Source: Plasmopara viticola
Lineage: Eukaryota > Oomycota > Peronosporomycetes > Peronosporales > Peronosporaceae
Direction of reading: 5' to 3'
NCBI GenBank assembly: GCA_001695595.3
Contig: MBPM02000171.1
Coordinates: forward strand, 21,237-85,236
Length of the DNA stretch: 64,000 bases
In this document: positions 14,270 through 26,000 of the stretch, piece by piece
Layout: every line of letters begins with the position of its first letter
How positions within the stretch are numbered: position 1 is the stretch's first letter
The notes under the pieces: model-generated
What the model was told of the DNA's origin: nothing
The model's database searches: none
Seen by the model: only the letters and a program-made list of their open reading frames with translations
Translations under genes and position numbers: made by a program

Positions 14270-14345
14270 GATAAGAGTTGACGTGCGATAATTAGGTGGT
14301 CTAGACGCCCCACTAATCAAAACTCCCATACTGGAGTCGAAGCCA
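14270..14345 (+). repeat. Diverged dispersed repeat, copy A
   Basis: A segment containing GATAATTAGGTGGTCTAGAC then GCC resembles segments near 16030-16075 (GATAGTTGGGCGGGCTGGAC) and 20106-20140 (GATAGGTGGATGATTGGGAC), each followed by GCC. The three copies sit in the same orientation about 1.8 and 4.1 kb apart. They look like parts of one degraded element, perhaps ends of retroelements, but no coding sequence confirms this. Confidence 0.3.
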
Positions 14346-16009
14346 AAAAATGGTCTCAAAAATGAATCAGTTAACTATCAGCGTATTGCGTTGAAGACAT
14401 TTTATTCTAGTATATGAATTTTGGTAGCTTGAGTCTTTACCGACGTTGTGGCTCGAGCGATTAATTGCTTGACACAAAAAAGGGTTGCCTAATTTGACTC
14501 CCATAGGCTCTGTATCAAGGCTGCCGGAGATAGGCCACTGAAAATGGACGAGCAATCGCATTCAATTTTTTTACTGCCCTGTCGACCCGCATCCGGACTG
14601 AGTGTGTGACTACTTACCGAAAAGGCGCAATGAGGGGTACGTAATGTTATCTCAGTGACCGATGTTTATCCTTAAATATAAGAATTAAGCTGACTTCTGG
14701 CTTGGTGTATCACCAAAATCATTTTGACACGTGTGCCAGACGCGGCGACCTCGTCAATTTTTATTGACCTTAGCTTAGAGGCACAAAATTTCTTTCAGAG
14801 GGTCTAATGTATTTGACGGTCACACCAATGTTCGTGCGACGCTCAAGGGGAACAGCTCTTGCAAGCGAACAAATTTCGACATGACTCTCGAGTCATGCCT
14901 TTGTGCATGTCAAAAACAAAGACGTATACGTATGGGGTTATGTCCTTTAGCTTTGCGACAATGCGACTATGCAGCTTTTAGAATTACCTGCACATAGACG
15001 ATTTGCCATTTTCTTGTGCGAGAAGATCAGCGCAAGAGCACGAATGATTTGTAAGCGACTCAAACACTAGTCAAAACTCCCAGTAAATTTTACCTGGTAA
15101 TTCGCGACCAGCTCTAAAAGGTTCATTCCTTGGTCTTTCCGGACAGCCAAACTGGTAAGAAGATTGCGTTTGCCACCGACACCTTAATACATCGTGATGC
15201 GATGGCGATAGTGATCTTATTAAATCACCGTTCGAGTGTCGGTCGGTTAATCAATGCCGCACCACATTCACAATATTATCTTAGCTGTATCTTTCTCGAA
15301 GAGACCCGAAGGTATTCTTACTCGCCAATTTGCTTCGGTGAATGTTCATTTTGGGCTACTTGGTGCTGTCATTCTAGCGATGTTGACTTTAGCATAATTG
15401 ACGACAGCTGTCTCACCAGACATCGCTGCAAGGTTCCCTAGAGCGTATCACCACTCGCAAAATGCTGTGTGCTCCAGGATGATATCTTGTGTTTTAAAAA
15501 TTTGGCCTTGGTCCAATGCAAAGTTGGTCATGGGATGACTACAAGGTGGTGCTGTTGTTCTGGCGAGTCAAAGAGCAGCATAGCTGTGCTAAAAGCCGCT
15601 TTAGACACTGCCGCGAGTTAGTGTAGAGCTTTCTACTCTGGTCGTGAGAGATTTGCTCTTGGAACATCCTTGAAATTTCTGAAATATGTACTTAAACTTG
15701 GTCACGGAAAGGACTACAAAGTGCTATAAGGTGTGATATCTGGTAGTTGAAAATGTATACGAGAAGTGACCACTACCTCAAAATAGACGGTGGCTTGATG
15801 GCGCGATGCAGTCAAGACGCGCCAAGTCTCGTTAAGAAAGTCGATCTCTGTCAATAAAAAACAGCGACGAACAACTTTTATCTAGCAGCAGCACGTGGAA
15901 TTTTAAGTAGAGAGACCGACCCGGTGGCTTGAAGGGTTAGTCACTCGATCTGGGACCGAAGGTACCCGATTGTAAGATACAATTTAAAGCAGCCAGAGAT
16001 AGGTATACT

Positions 16010-16090
16010 ATAGTCACACCCAATGTGGATGTGCGATAGTTGGGCGGGCTGGACGCCCCTTGAATAAAATCCTCCATCGTGTAACTAGGG
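16010..16090 (+). repeat. Diverged dispersed repeat, copy B
   Basis: Second copy of the motif described at 14270. It is preceded by a stretch with a CAC-rich segment (TCACACCCAATGTGGATGTG) whose counterpart before copy A is only weakly similar. Confidence 0.3.
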
Positions 16091-19000
16091 ACGAGAGCCT
16101 GTAACTATCAGTGGCTTAAGTCTTAAAACGTAAGGAGTCAGATCTGAATTTGTCTACGAAGCATTAGCGGTCTACCGGACACTCAGGAAAGGAGACGATA
16201 TATGAACAATGACATTTAATGACCCGTCCTAATTGAAATAGCTTTGTTCGAGCTGCTAAAAGAAGATTACGGCTGATTGCGTAGCTAAAATAGCGTTTAT
16301 TTTTTTTTGAAGAAGAGATCAACTTCTTGTCGTAATTTGATGAAGTGGTCTGAGATAGCACTAAGAAGCGGCTTAATCCACGAAGGGAACCTTGTTCGAA
16401 AAGAACCCATCAGTTTTGTATCGATCAGAGTCAAACTGCCACCAGAATATATATTCATAAAACCTGCCTTTGGAAATATCACCAGATGCGGGTATCAGTC
16501 ATAAATTGACTTGGTATTGGAAACTAAATACTGTCTCATATGGCAACTTTTTTTAACAAATCAGAAAAGAAAGCCAATTTATCCACGTTGATAGTCTGTG
16601 TTAGAGAGTCTTGAGGCAGGTGGCGCATCGTGTAAAGTTTTATAAGCTCCTCGCGGTCAACATCCGGCACAGACTTAAATTTTTTGCAAGGATGTTATTA
16701 CAACGATATGATGGGATACTGATTGAATTTGAAAATCATTATACCAAGAGGCATTTGACAGAGTCAAAGAAAGCCTTTTGCAGGCACCGGTCCTCGCTTT
16801 GCGGGACAACTGTTTAGTATCGGCTAGACAATTCGAATCTTGCCATTGGCACCGAAGAATGCAAATTGAGTGGTTGCGATCGAGTTTTCGAAACGCAAAG
16901 CTGCAGAGCAGAACAAGCCTGTTGATGACAAAGAGCTGTTTGCAATTTAAGGGGCTTCATGCCGTGAAAGATTCACAACGATCATAAATCGCTGTACGCA
17001 CCATCACGGTCGCCTTATCTTTCGTGAAAAAAGGTAAGATAGCTCTGATGGTTTGCCAAAGGTATCTTCAGCGTTAATTACCAGTCAGATAATAAGGTGC
17101 GCAATCTGACGCCTTATCCCATCGTTTTCATTAGATGCTAGTTCATGTCAGCACAGTGACGTCATCTGCTAAGGGATCAATATGTCTCGTAGATGCGCGA
17201 GATATCATGCGCGTGGCTCAGCTATAGGCTCAGGAGAGCAATAACTTCATATGCTTAAAGAACGAAAAAGTAGGCGCGATTGAGCGTGAGGCTATATCGG
17301 CTATCGATGGAAGTCAGACCACTGGATAGAGACCATGGGCCGAAGTGCCTACTAATTGCAATGGTCCACCATGATAAGCAGTTATTATTAAAACCTTCGT
17401 GAGGCCTATGATGCACCTCGAAGTGTACATGCTGGTCAGGAAAGGACGCATATCGTGGTAAGCTCTCAGTACCATTGGGTGTGTCTGCACCATCGCACAT
17501 TACTAGGAAACATTTTTAAAATGCGTCTTAAAAGCTTAGTACATGTCAAAGAGTGGGCCGATTGACAAACGAAATTGGTGAAATGTGCTGTCGAAAATGT
17601 TACAAGGTGCTAGAGCAATATAATTTCACTTTGAAGGCTGCGTAGAAGAATGTCGCTTGTGCTAGCTTAGACAATATGCTGCTCTACGTGAATGGGTAAG
17701 TCAACACTCGCGGTCCTGAGTTTGGTGGACGAGAGCTAGTCTAACGGCTTGCTGATTTCACCCATCTCACGCTGAATGCTCAAGGCCCTAAAATTCAGCA
17801 AAGCTATTAAGATAAATATAACGATTGAAAAGCAGTGATTACGATATTGATCGTTGAATCAAATTAAATTAAATCAGGTTGATAGTATTCATCTAGCTTG
17901 CTAGAACATATATGTACCTATTAATGCAATTACAACAATCTTTGAGACTAAATTTCGTGAGCAATGAATTAAAACGTTTTAAAAGTCAAATTTAGTTTGA
18001 CGTACTCGATAACATTCAAGACTCTCACTCTTTTTAATTTAAGCAAAAATTTCTTTTTCTCTTTAGTGGGAAATTTTGCCCGCCATTACTCATGTTTGTA
18101 TCCACGTTTTTTCTACTTGTAAAATGAAATGCTCGTGTAAGAATGCAAAAAAACAATAAATTCTATTCATTTCAGGTGAACAGTACTTAAAGATACTTTA
18201 ATTCGACCGCTAGAAAGAATAAGTTGGTCATCGCAACAAAGTGAAGCACCCTTCATCGGATCATTTCTAGTCCTGTTGACATTTGATGCGGGGTAGCTTA
18301 GGCAAATCTGTGTCTTTACTCCTTAAGCACTCGATTGCCACTTCACTTGCTGGGTATCGCGCACCGTTTTGAGCAGAAAAGAAACAAGGCTGCGTAGCTC
18401 CTGATATATGGCACGTCTAAGCTAGACACATTGAACGCCCTACACAAGCTAACTTAAGCCGAAATATGATCCAGACCAAAATAACACGGAAGCGTTGGTT
18501 CTGGGTCATACGACACAGACACAGCTACTAAAGGCAGCTTCAATAAACGGAGCAAAAATTAATGCAGGTGGTGACAGCAACTACCTCCAAGGCTCGCAAT
18601 TTAAATGACTTGCTCCAAAGGCAACGCAATCATGTCACATAGACATTCAAACTGGCCGTTGAAGGCTTAAAGGCTCCAAAGGCGCGGTTTGACATGACGA
18701 AGACGGCCGAAGGCGTCGGCATCTCGTCTCATCGTTTAATATTTGCGTCTGCCATGCTCCTGGTGCGACCAAAGTCAAGCTTCAGAGCGCCTAGAGCGGC
18801 ACGCATTGATGATGAGTCTCATCAACTTAAGGGAAAAACACGAGTGATGTAAAGTTCGCGAGATATCGTCACCAGGGTCACATCCGTTACCGTTTGAAAA
18901 TGAGGAAAACTTCTGCTCCGAAATCTCAATGGAGTATGAGAATACACTTCGGGAAGATTTCTTCAGCTTCACAAACGCCTTCGTTAGTGAATGCTCAATG

Positions 19001-20039
19001 TTTTCAGTTAACTAACGCTCCTAGCGGCTATATTTGAGAGCGCGGAGGCCACGAGCAGAGCTTGACTTAGGATTGGCTAGCGCAATATATACGGCTCGAA
19101 AAGTATGACTTTTGTGCGGCGTTCTCGACAGATATTGAGAAGTATGTTTTCCTTAGTAATCACCTCACTCGCGTGTCACACTTTTTGAAACACAATCTGC
19201 TTCAAGTTTTCTTTTTGTGCTTTTGTAAGCGTCTGCAAATGGCCACCATTTGCATTTAGTAGCGGGGTTTTCAATATTGCTGCAACAACCTGTCATCTTT
19301 TCACCGAAGCTAATCAACGTTTTTTGACACGGTAAAGTACGTTGTGATCTTAGGTTTACCGATTATGAAAAAAAGACACTATATGTTGAAGCTGCATGAT
19401 ATGTTATCAAAAAAGATCAAACGTTTGCTGTGGTTGGGCGGTTATTGTAACGAGTCTTGCAAAAAGCCGGAATTTTCAGGGCTGAGTGCTGGCTTTTAAC
19501 AAACAAAGCCATTTAACAATGGTGCGCCATATTCAGGTTTTGCAAAGTAAGACATTTTGGCTTGAATCTCAAACGAAAGATTTGGACGCGATAACTTATT
19601 AGCCAATCTTTATCATAGTTTGGCAGAAGTAGAACATTCTTGAGCAAACTTAACAGTGCAGTCTATCGCACACTTCTATTGCTTAGAGCCCAGAAATTAT
19701 AAAAAAAGCGTATGGATTTTAGCTCGCTTTCTCTTTAAATGTGGTGTGTAAAATAGTAGCACTGTAGACCCATGCGAAAGAAATTGTCGGGTTAAACCCT
19801 CCATGAGACTCCGAATTGCTTTAGTTGAAAGCGCAATGCGCTGATCTTTAAACAATGCCGCTGGCTATTTCGGACCTGTTGAGGCAGCTTGCGGGCCTAA
19901 CGGCTTTTTCAGCCGCTTCGTGCCTGCGGCGGTCTAGCTCTATGTGCAGAGCTAACCGACCCTATCGCTTGAGTTATTGGTCACTTGACCCGAGACCGCA
20001 AAGTATCTGGTTTAGTATCCACAGAATGCGAACCAAGGT

Positions 20040-20150
20040 AGGTCAAAAGGTGGACGAGCAGTCATACCCACAAAGTGTGACTGATCTGCCAATCGCATTC
20101 AAAATGGGTGTCTGATAGGTGGATGATTGGGACGCCTCGATGGCCGAGAA
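20040..20150 (+). repeat. Diverged dispersed repeat, copy C
   Basis: Third copy of the motif. The upstream part contains GACGAGCAGTCATACC and AATCGCATTCA, which also resembles GACGAGCAATCGCATTCA at about 14545-14563, so the relatedness extends beyond the short core. Confidence 0.3.
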
Positions 20151-20409
20151 AGCCTTCCGGTGGAGCGGAACCCGGTCCCAAAAGTGGTCGGATAGCTACT
20201 AGTATTACGCCCTAGAAACAGCTTTGCAATTTTCGCATGTTGGTTCCAGTAGCTCAAAGCTTTATGAGCAGAGCTTTTATGCACACGTTGGTTCGCGGCC
20301 CGGGTCTACGAGACCTATGCTGGTCGAGCTTTGAGTTTACTTTTCATACATGCACATTTGTTCTTCTCCAATATTTAAACTTGACGAACTATGGAAAAAT
20401 TTTATGCAA

Positions 20410-20417
20410 TAAAAATA
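20410..20417. repeat. 8-bp target-site duplication, left
   Basis: TAAAAATA directly abuts the outer end of the left TIR, and an identical octamer abuts the right TIR at 21508-21515. Confidence 0.75.
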
Positions 20418-20532
20418 GGGAAATGATACCGGGCAGGCACTTTTTGCTAACGGGCAGGCACTGATGTTTATATGAATTAAATTGATTGGCATTTCTTCTC
20501 TGTGATTGGCTGGAGGGTTAAATCTCAGTCGT
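20418..20532 (+). repeat. Left terminal inverted repeat
   Basis: Begins GGGAAATGATACC and contains two direct copies of GGGCAGGCACT 21 bp apart (20431 and 20452), a plausible transposase-binding arrangement. It matches the reverse complement of 21393-21507 with about three mismatches, then similarity stops abruptly. Confidence 0.85.
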
Positions 20533-20836
20533 GAAATCAATAGTCATATGCAACACCAATCTCAGATGCAACTTATCCCAAAACTACTCTTCGACGTTAA
20601 AACCGCGACTTTCCACTCAACTTTGACGTATTCTTCCGCAGTAACATCAGCATGAACACCCTGCAAATTCTTGGCAAGCTCAATTACATCAACATATAGA
20701 GTTGGCGCGACGGGCAGCTTAGGTGCAGGAAGTAAAGAAGCAGCTGGCAGACGCATTGTCTGCCAAGTCCTTGAGAAGTCCGGCAGCTCGACAGCGACAG
20801 ACGCACTAGCAACAACAATTTGCTTTGTAAAAGAGT

Positions 20837-21390
20837 TTGCTGCTGCGACAAGTTGATAACGAATGTCGACGGGCAAGCGAAGCATTGCAAGCGGCGTTTG
20901 CTCTCAAAGATGACAAAGAGGCAGCCCAGCGAGAGCTTGATAGTGTCAAGGTGGAGCTATGTTCTCATTTAAGTTGTGGCCGTCAGGTCTTGAAGAAAAA
21001 TAGACACCAGTCGGTGATTAGTCTTGTGCGTAAGACTATCTCAGCGCTTAAAGAAGAGTTTTATACAAGGACTCAAGCACTGCAAGCATGCTGGAAACAA
21101 CACAATTTATCGGTGAATTCCAAGCTTGAGCACTTGGCGTCACAACTACGCTCTTGTCAAGGTAAGTTGGAGGTGTTGCAACGTTCCTCTGTTCATGCCA
21201 ACGATGCGATCAATCTTTGAAAAAGTCTTGGTCTTTCCGGTGCGAAGAGCTGCGTTTGGAGAACGATAATGAGCAAAGATCGCTTGAAAAGGAAATTTGT
21301 TATTTCCAAAAGAAAGCAGCCGAAGCACAAAAAACACTATTTTAAGCATCTGGCGAATTACGGACGTTAAAGCGAAGCCAAAAGAAGTTA
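20837..21390 (+). pseudogene. Decayed coiled-coil coding fragment carried inside the transposon
   Basis: An open frame 20837-21220 encodes a heptad-rich, Lys/Glu/Leu-rich coiled coil (for example EAAQRELDSVKVEL and SKLEHLASQLRSCQGKLEVL). It stops at 21220. The coiled-coil character then resumes in another frame (CEELRLENDNEQRSLEKEI), hits an in-frame TAA near 21345, and continues (ELRTLKRSQKKLIRLR) up to the right TIR. This is what a broken copy of a longer coiled-coil gene would look like, although an intron could explain the first break. On the opposite strand, 20885-20562 has a 107-codon open frame of ordinary protein-like composition that may be a second captured fragment. I do not recognise the source genes. 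Confidence 0.55.
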
Positions 21391-21392
21391 AT

Positions 21393-21507
21393 ACGACTGA
21401 GAATTAACCCTCCAGCCAATCACAGAGAAGAAATGCCAATCAAATTAATTCATATAAACATCAGTGCCTGCCCGTTAGCGAAAAGTGCCTGCCCGGTATC
21501 ATTTCCC
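21393..21507 (-). repeat. Right terminal inverted repeat
   Basis: Reverse complement of the left TIR over 115 bp, including both GGGCAGGCACT boxes. Confidence 0.85.
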
Positions 21508-21515
21508 TAAAAATA
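21508..21515. repeat. 8-bp target-site duplication, right
   Basis: TAAAAATA immediately outside the right TIR, identical to 20410-20417. Confidence 0.75.
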
Positions 21516-21925
21516 TTACATGTAGTTTCTAATTTAAATATCAATGCAATATTACACAGAAAGAAATACACTGGTAAATAGTGAGCGCAGCAGTGTTCTT
21601 ATAAAGGTCAACTGAGTGTGTGATGCAGCCGTCAACTTTTGAAGTGAGACCGCCAATCAGTCATTTAATTTTCATCTCTTCGGATGGAGTACTAAACATG
21701 GTGGTGTTGCTGGATTTCCCAAGTCGCACATAAAACTTCGACAAGTCTAGAATTGAGACGGAAGCCTACAATTTGTGAGTACGAAAAAGTGTCTCACGCT
21801 CAAACTTTTTTGTTTAAGATTACGCCTGGATATAATACATAGGCTTAAATACATAAATTCGGGGTTTCGCACGCAATAAACGTCTGAGAAACGATTCAAT
21901 CTTAAACGAACGCAACACCGCAGAC
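21516..21925. other. Intergenic space upstream of LEA-like gene
   Basis: About 410 bp between the transposon and the LEA-like start. It should contain the promoter of the 21926 gene, but I see no clear oomycete initiator. No other feature is visible. Confidence 0.4.
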
Positions 21926-22836
21926 ATGGCATCGACCGACCCGCACGAGCTCGACAATTTACAGAAGCAAATCCACCAGGGCGCTGAGGAGACCAAGTCG
22001 TACCTTGATGCGGTAAGATTGCCCCTTTTTCATTGTACCCTTCGTCTTAGTATCTGATTCTGGTCGTCCAGCTCAAGGCCAAGCTGGCAGAGTACGACGC
22101 GCACTACAGCGTCTCCGAGACGGCCAGTTCGTACCTTCAAGCGGCCATGGAGCGTACACACAAGTCGGTGGACGAGCTAAAGGAGCTAGGCGAGACCCTG
22201 AAAGAAAAGTCTAAGAGCACCTCGGCGCCCGTCGTGGACGTAGCGAAGGCTTCGTTCTGCAGAGTGCAAGAGGCGCTTGACGGCCTCAAAGAGCGCGGTC
22301 GAAGCTACGACGACACGATACGCGCTAGCATCTCAAGTTCCGTTGACACGGTCAAGGGTGGCGTCGCGTCGACTACGACGTCTGTGTCCACGTCCATTGA
22401 ACACATTGTCGTTGCTACGCGCGAGCGTAGCAACTCGAGTTTCGAGCAGCTAAAGGAGACGCTCTTTAGTGCCGGTTATGGGGCCTACGTCGTTGCAGGT
22501 GGCGTCGTGGGCAAGGCTGAGGAACTGGACGGTCGTTACGGCGTTGTGAGCACCGTCTCTGGAGTTGTGGGCGCTGTGGCGGAAAAGGTCTCAGACCTGG
22601 ACCGTGCACTGGGCGTGTCGGCTAATGCTATGAAAGTGGATGCAAAGATAACGGGAGGCATTGGCACGGACTTTGTGAACAAGGGTGTTGTACTCGTCAA
22701 CAATTCGTTGGAGTACGTGTCTGGTGCGTTGCAACAGGCCAAGATGGCTGCTACCGAAGAATCGAAAGAGAAAGAGCCTACCAAGTCGATTGAGTACACT
22801 GCGGAAGTCGTGAAATCGGGTGAAAAGGATCCTTAA
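21926..22836 (+). CDS. LEA-like protein A
   Basis: Exons 21926-22012 and 22072-22836 (59-bp GT-AG intron, phase 0) encode 283 residues. The protein is hydrophilic, Ala/Lys/Glu/Ser/Val-rich and helical, with no signal peptide or membrane span. The N-terminus has the block SYLDA-LKAKLAEYD...SSYLQAAMERTHKSVDELK shared with the three other LEA-like genes of this window. The middle has DLDRALGVSANAMKVDAKIT, closely matching DLDARLGVTAAAVKVDSTIT in LEA-like B. Proteins of this kind protect membranes and enzymes during water stress; in oomycetes a role in spores is plausible but inferred. The intron falls exactly at the position of the LEA-B intron, while genes C and D lack it. Confidence 0.75.
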
Positions 22837-23098
22837 AGCATCAACTAAAAGAATGGCAACAATCATAGTTTACAACTTGCTCATAACGTATTGCCCTTGA
22901 GGTTAAGCTTTAGAATTGTTGTCAAGGGTTGTTTGGCTGTATATTTAGAGCATACTAATTGTGGCACGCCTGTTGACTCAATCGGCTGAAACGCAACAAA
23001 TTTGGGTCTTGCGTCGTAATTTCCTAGTTGGCCTTGCGCATGTGCCAACTGGTTAATCTTTAAAGTATATATCTGGTCCAAAAGCTCGCGCTGTTCCG

Positions 23099-26000
23099 AT
23101 GAGAGGCATCATACACGCAAGTCGCAAGTGGAAGCGGCCAATGGTGCGAGATTTGCTGCGGCGGTTTTCCAAACGAATGCGAAGAGCTATTAAGCGACGA
23201 ATGAAGGGAGAAAGTAGACGACAATGGATTGAGAGAAATTTACACGATTCCGAAGTTGGGATTATGCTTGATGTAGTTCATTGTCTAGTAAGGTAAGTCG
23301 TGTCGATGACGGACGGTGCGTATAATGCTAACTTAGTGTCCTGTAGCATGGTAATGGTCATTTCCATGATCAAGCTGAATTGGAGACACCCCGTCACAGA
23401 GTTCGGCAGCAACTGTCTCGCAATCGACACGGTGAACCTATTAGTCACTGTCGCGGACCTCGGGTTAAGGTATGCGTGTGTGATTGGAGCTCGATGTGTC
23501 TTTTTGCGTCTTACGTGTTCGTCGATACTAGACTTTATTCAGCAAGCAATCGTAAAAGCTTCTTGTTGCACTGGCTATCAGTCATAGAGATGACTTGCGT
23601 GCTCCCTTTCTTGGTGGAAATTACTACCAGTGCAGCTGCTCCAATGTCAAGTACCTATACATTTCGTTTGCTCATGATGTTACGTATTATGAGATTACTG
23701 CAATTTTACCGTCTTTTACGACTCGCTAAAAGTGCAAAACTTCGGCAAGGTATATTGATCTGTTTGACCACTCTATGTATTATCTTGTGCGCGGCAACTT
23801 TCATGCAGGTAGCGTTGAATTTTATCATATGTAGCATTCATGTTAGACGAGCGACTCAAGTTGGAAAGTTTTGTTAGACTATCGAGTATTGCGATCCGAT
23901 GTACAAAGAGACGCAAGTTTCGGGCGAAAATTGTCAAGATATGACCTTCCTTGACGCCATTTACTTTGTTTGCATCACGATTGCCACAGTCGGGTACGAA
24001 TCTTCGTTTTGGTTCTCCTTTTACCCAACTCTTATCGGTTTTGTTTCTTTAAGATTTGGAGATGTGGCACCAAAAACAAATTTGGGCAAAGCGTTTGATG
24101 TGGGGCTCATTTTTTTTGCAGGCGGGTTGATCCCACTTCAAATTAGCGGCTATTCAGACATACTCAGTCGAGAGGTGATTAATCTAATTTTTCAACACAA
24201 TAGTGCATCTAGGTGATCACTGACGATTTTTTGTGGCAGACAGCATTTGATAAAAAGTATCAACCTGATAAAAGCACACAACACGTTTTGCTATGTGGTG
24301 AGGTGGAGAACGGAGCCTTGCTCTTCTTCTTGCACAATTGGCTGCACAAAGAGGAAGAGCGTCGAACACGGCGAAAAGTTGTGATTCTAGCCCCAAACTT
24401 ACCATCGAACGATTTGCGACGAGTGCTGCTCCATCCGGATTACGAGCAGCGAGTGATCTATCTCCAAGGTTCAGCTATGGTTGCAGGAGACCTTCAGCGC
24501 GCAGCGGCCCCAACAGCTGAATTTTGCTTTGTCATGGTAAAAAAACACAGCGGGACACTCGATCAAAACGATACAGCTGCCAATTTGATTACGTGCTCCG
24601 TGCGCAAGAACAACCGGCATGGTACGAAATATGTAACTGCAACTCAACTGACCATGTTTGCATTTTCAAACATTGGTCACTTTTAATTTCATGAAGTGAT
24701 GAATTCTCATGCTTTTGTGAGCAGCACCTTTGCACGTTCAGGTCTCTAAATTCGATAACACCAGGCATTTTCACATCTCCGGAGCCACAGCGGTGATTTG
24801 TCTCGAGCAGCTAAAGCTAGCCTTTTTTGGCAAGTGCCTATGGATTCGAGGATTGAATCCATTTCTTGGAAATCTCATTCAAAAATATTCTCATATTGAA
24901 GAGTGCAGGTACGGTTGTTGCTCAAACCTTTTGGTCAAGTGATTAACAATTATGTGCGTCTGCGTTATATTGAAGAGGGTACTGGCTTTCGGACTATCTC
25001 TTGGGGTGTGAGCAAAGGATTTGTGAAGGCGTTCTCCCTTCATTTCTGTTGACTATGGTCTCCTACCGCGCCCTGGCCGTGCTCTTTTACCGCGAATTCG
25101 GCGTTCCAGTGGTGGGCGTGCGAACCGTAGAAGACACAGCAACCATTTACCCAGTGAATGAGCAGCTGTCGGGAGCCGATTTTCGAAGTGTTTTTTTTAT
25201 TGGCCGTGGTAACGATGTCGCTTCGAAACTTGAGAAATTGACCCCGGCTGTTTTCGCTCGCCATCCGGATATTGCACCATCCATGGGGATGGATGACAAC
25301 CGTAATTCTCGATCAGTGGCAACGATACTTTCGGCCGCTATTGAAAACAAAAGGGCCTTTGGACGTCGTGTATCAATAGGCTTTAGCCGTGATCATCGCG
25401 CTAGCACATCGCTTGAGAAGACTTTTGTACGCACGAATACAACAAGAATGTCTGGTAAAAGTTTTCTTGAAAGAGTCTTTACCAGTCGACCACTTGACAA
25501 GATCTCACCTGTAGACAGAGGAGAAGATGAAACAGGCGTGCCAGAAAATGCTGGTGAGGATGATACAATCTCGAATTTACCACCGGGGAAAAGCATAGAC
25601 GGTCGACAAATTAACAATTTGCCTTCAGCCACAGCTAGTGTACCGAAGCACATATCGCTGAACCCAGTCATTCCCCTCGTCGCTTTGACCCATACTAAGC
25701 TTGTAGAAAGTGCCACTACGTCTCGTAGTGAGCCTAGAGACGCTGTTCTTAGACCTGAATTTAGCGATATTTTGTCAAGTGCTAGAAGTGCAAAACATGC
25801 CAGGAGTACCAGAGAACGAACAACGCAAGGTAATGGTGTTAAACACAAAGCTTCAAGTGAGAAATACTTGTATGATCAATCGAGCAAACTTTCACCAGAC
25901 TCAACTCAAGGGTCTAGTGCTGAAAACTTGATTGTGCGAGAAAATGAACAAAATGAAGAGATTTCTTCGACTGCGCGCAGTGAAAAGACTTCGATTGAGA

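Larger units (their letters stand above)
8891..20409. other. 11.5-kb gene desert with diverged repeats
   Basis: No open frame above about 125 codons and none with recognisable domains. Many of the frames start at TTG/GTG. There are hints of old repeats at 14200-14345, 15950-16090 and 20000-20150 (separate entry). I find no intact transposase, reverse transcriptase, LTR pair, tRNA or secreted RXLR-type effector. The stretch 17800-18160 is very AT-rich. Confidence 0.55.
20418..21507. mobile_element. Non-autonomous DNA transposon, MULE-like, with long TIRs
   Basis: A 1090-bp element bounded by 115-bp terminal inverted repeats (20418-20532 and 21393-21507) that differ at only about three positions. 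The 8-bp sequence TAAAAATA occurs immediately outside both ends (20410-20417 and 21508-21515), a target-site duplication. Long TIRs with 8-11 bp duplications are typical of Mutator-like elements; hAT also gives 8 bp but has short TIRs. No transposase is present. The 860-bp interior holds decayed coding sequence, so this resembles a Pack-MULE that has picked up host gene fragments. The high TIR identity suggests fairly recent movement. Confidence 0.82.

Noticed and set aside
19855..20115. 86-codon frame as a gene
   Set aside because: Overlaps a degraded repeat, no recognisable domain, no conserved neighbour.
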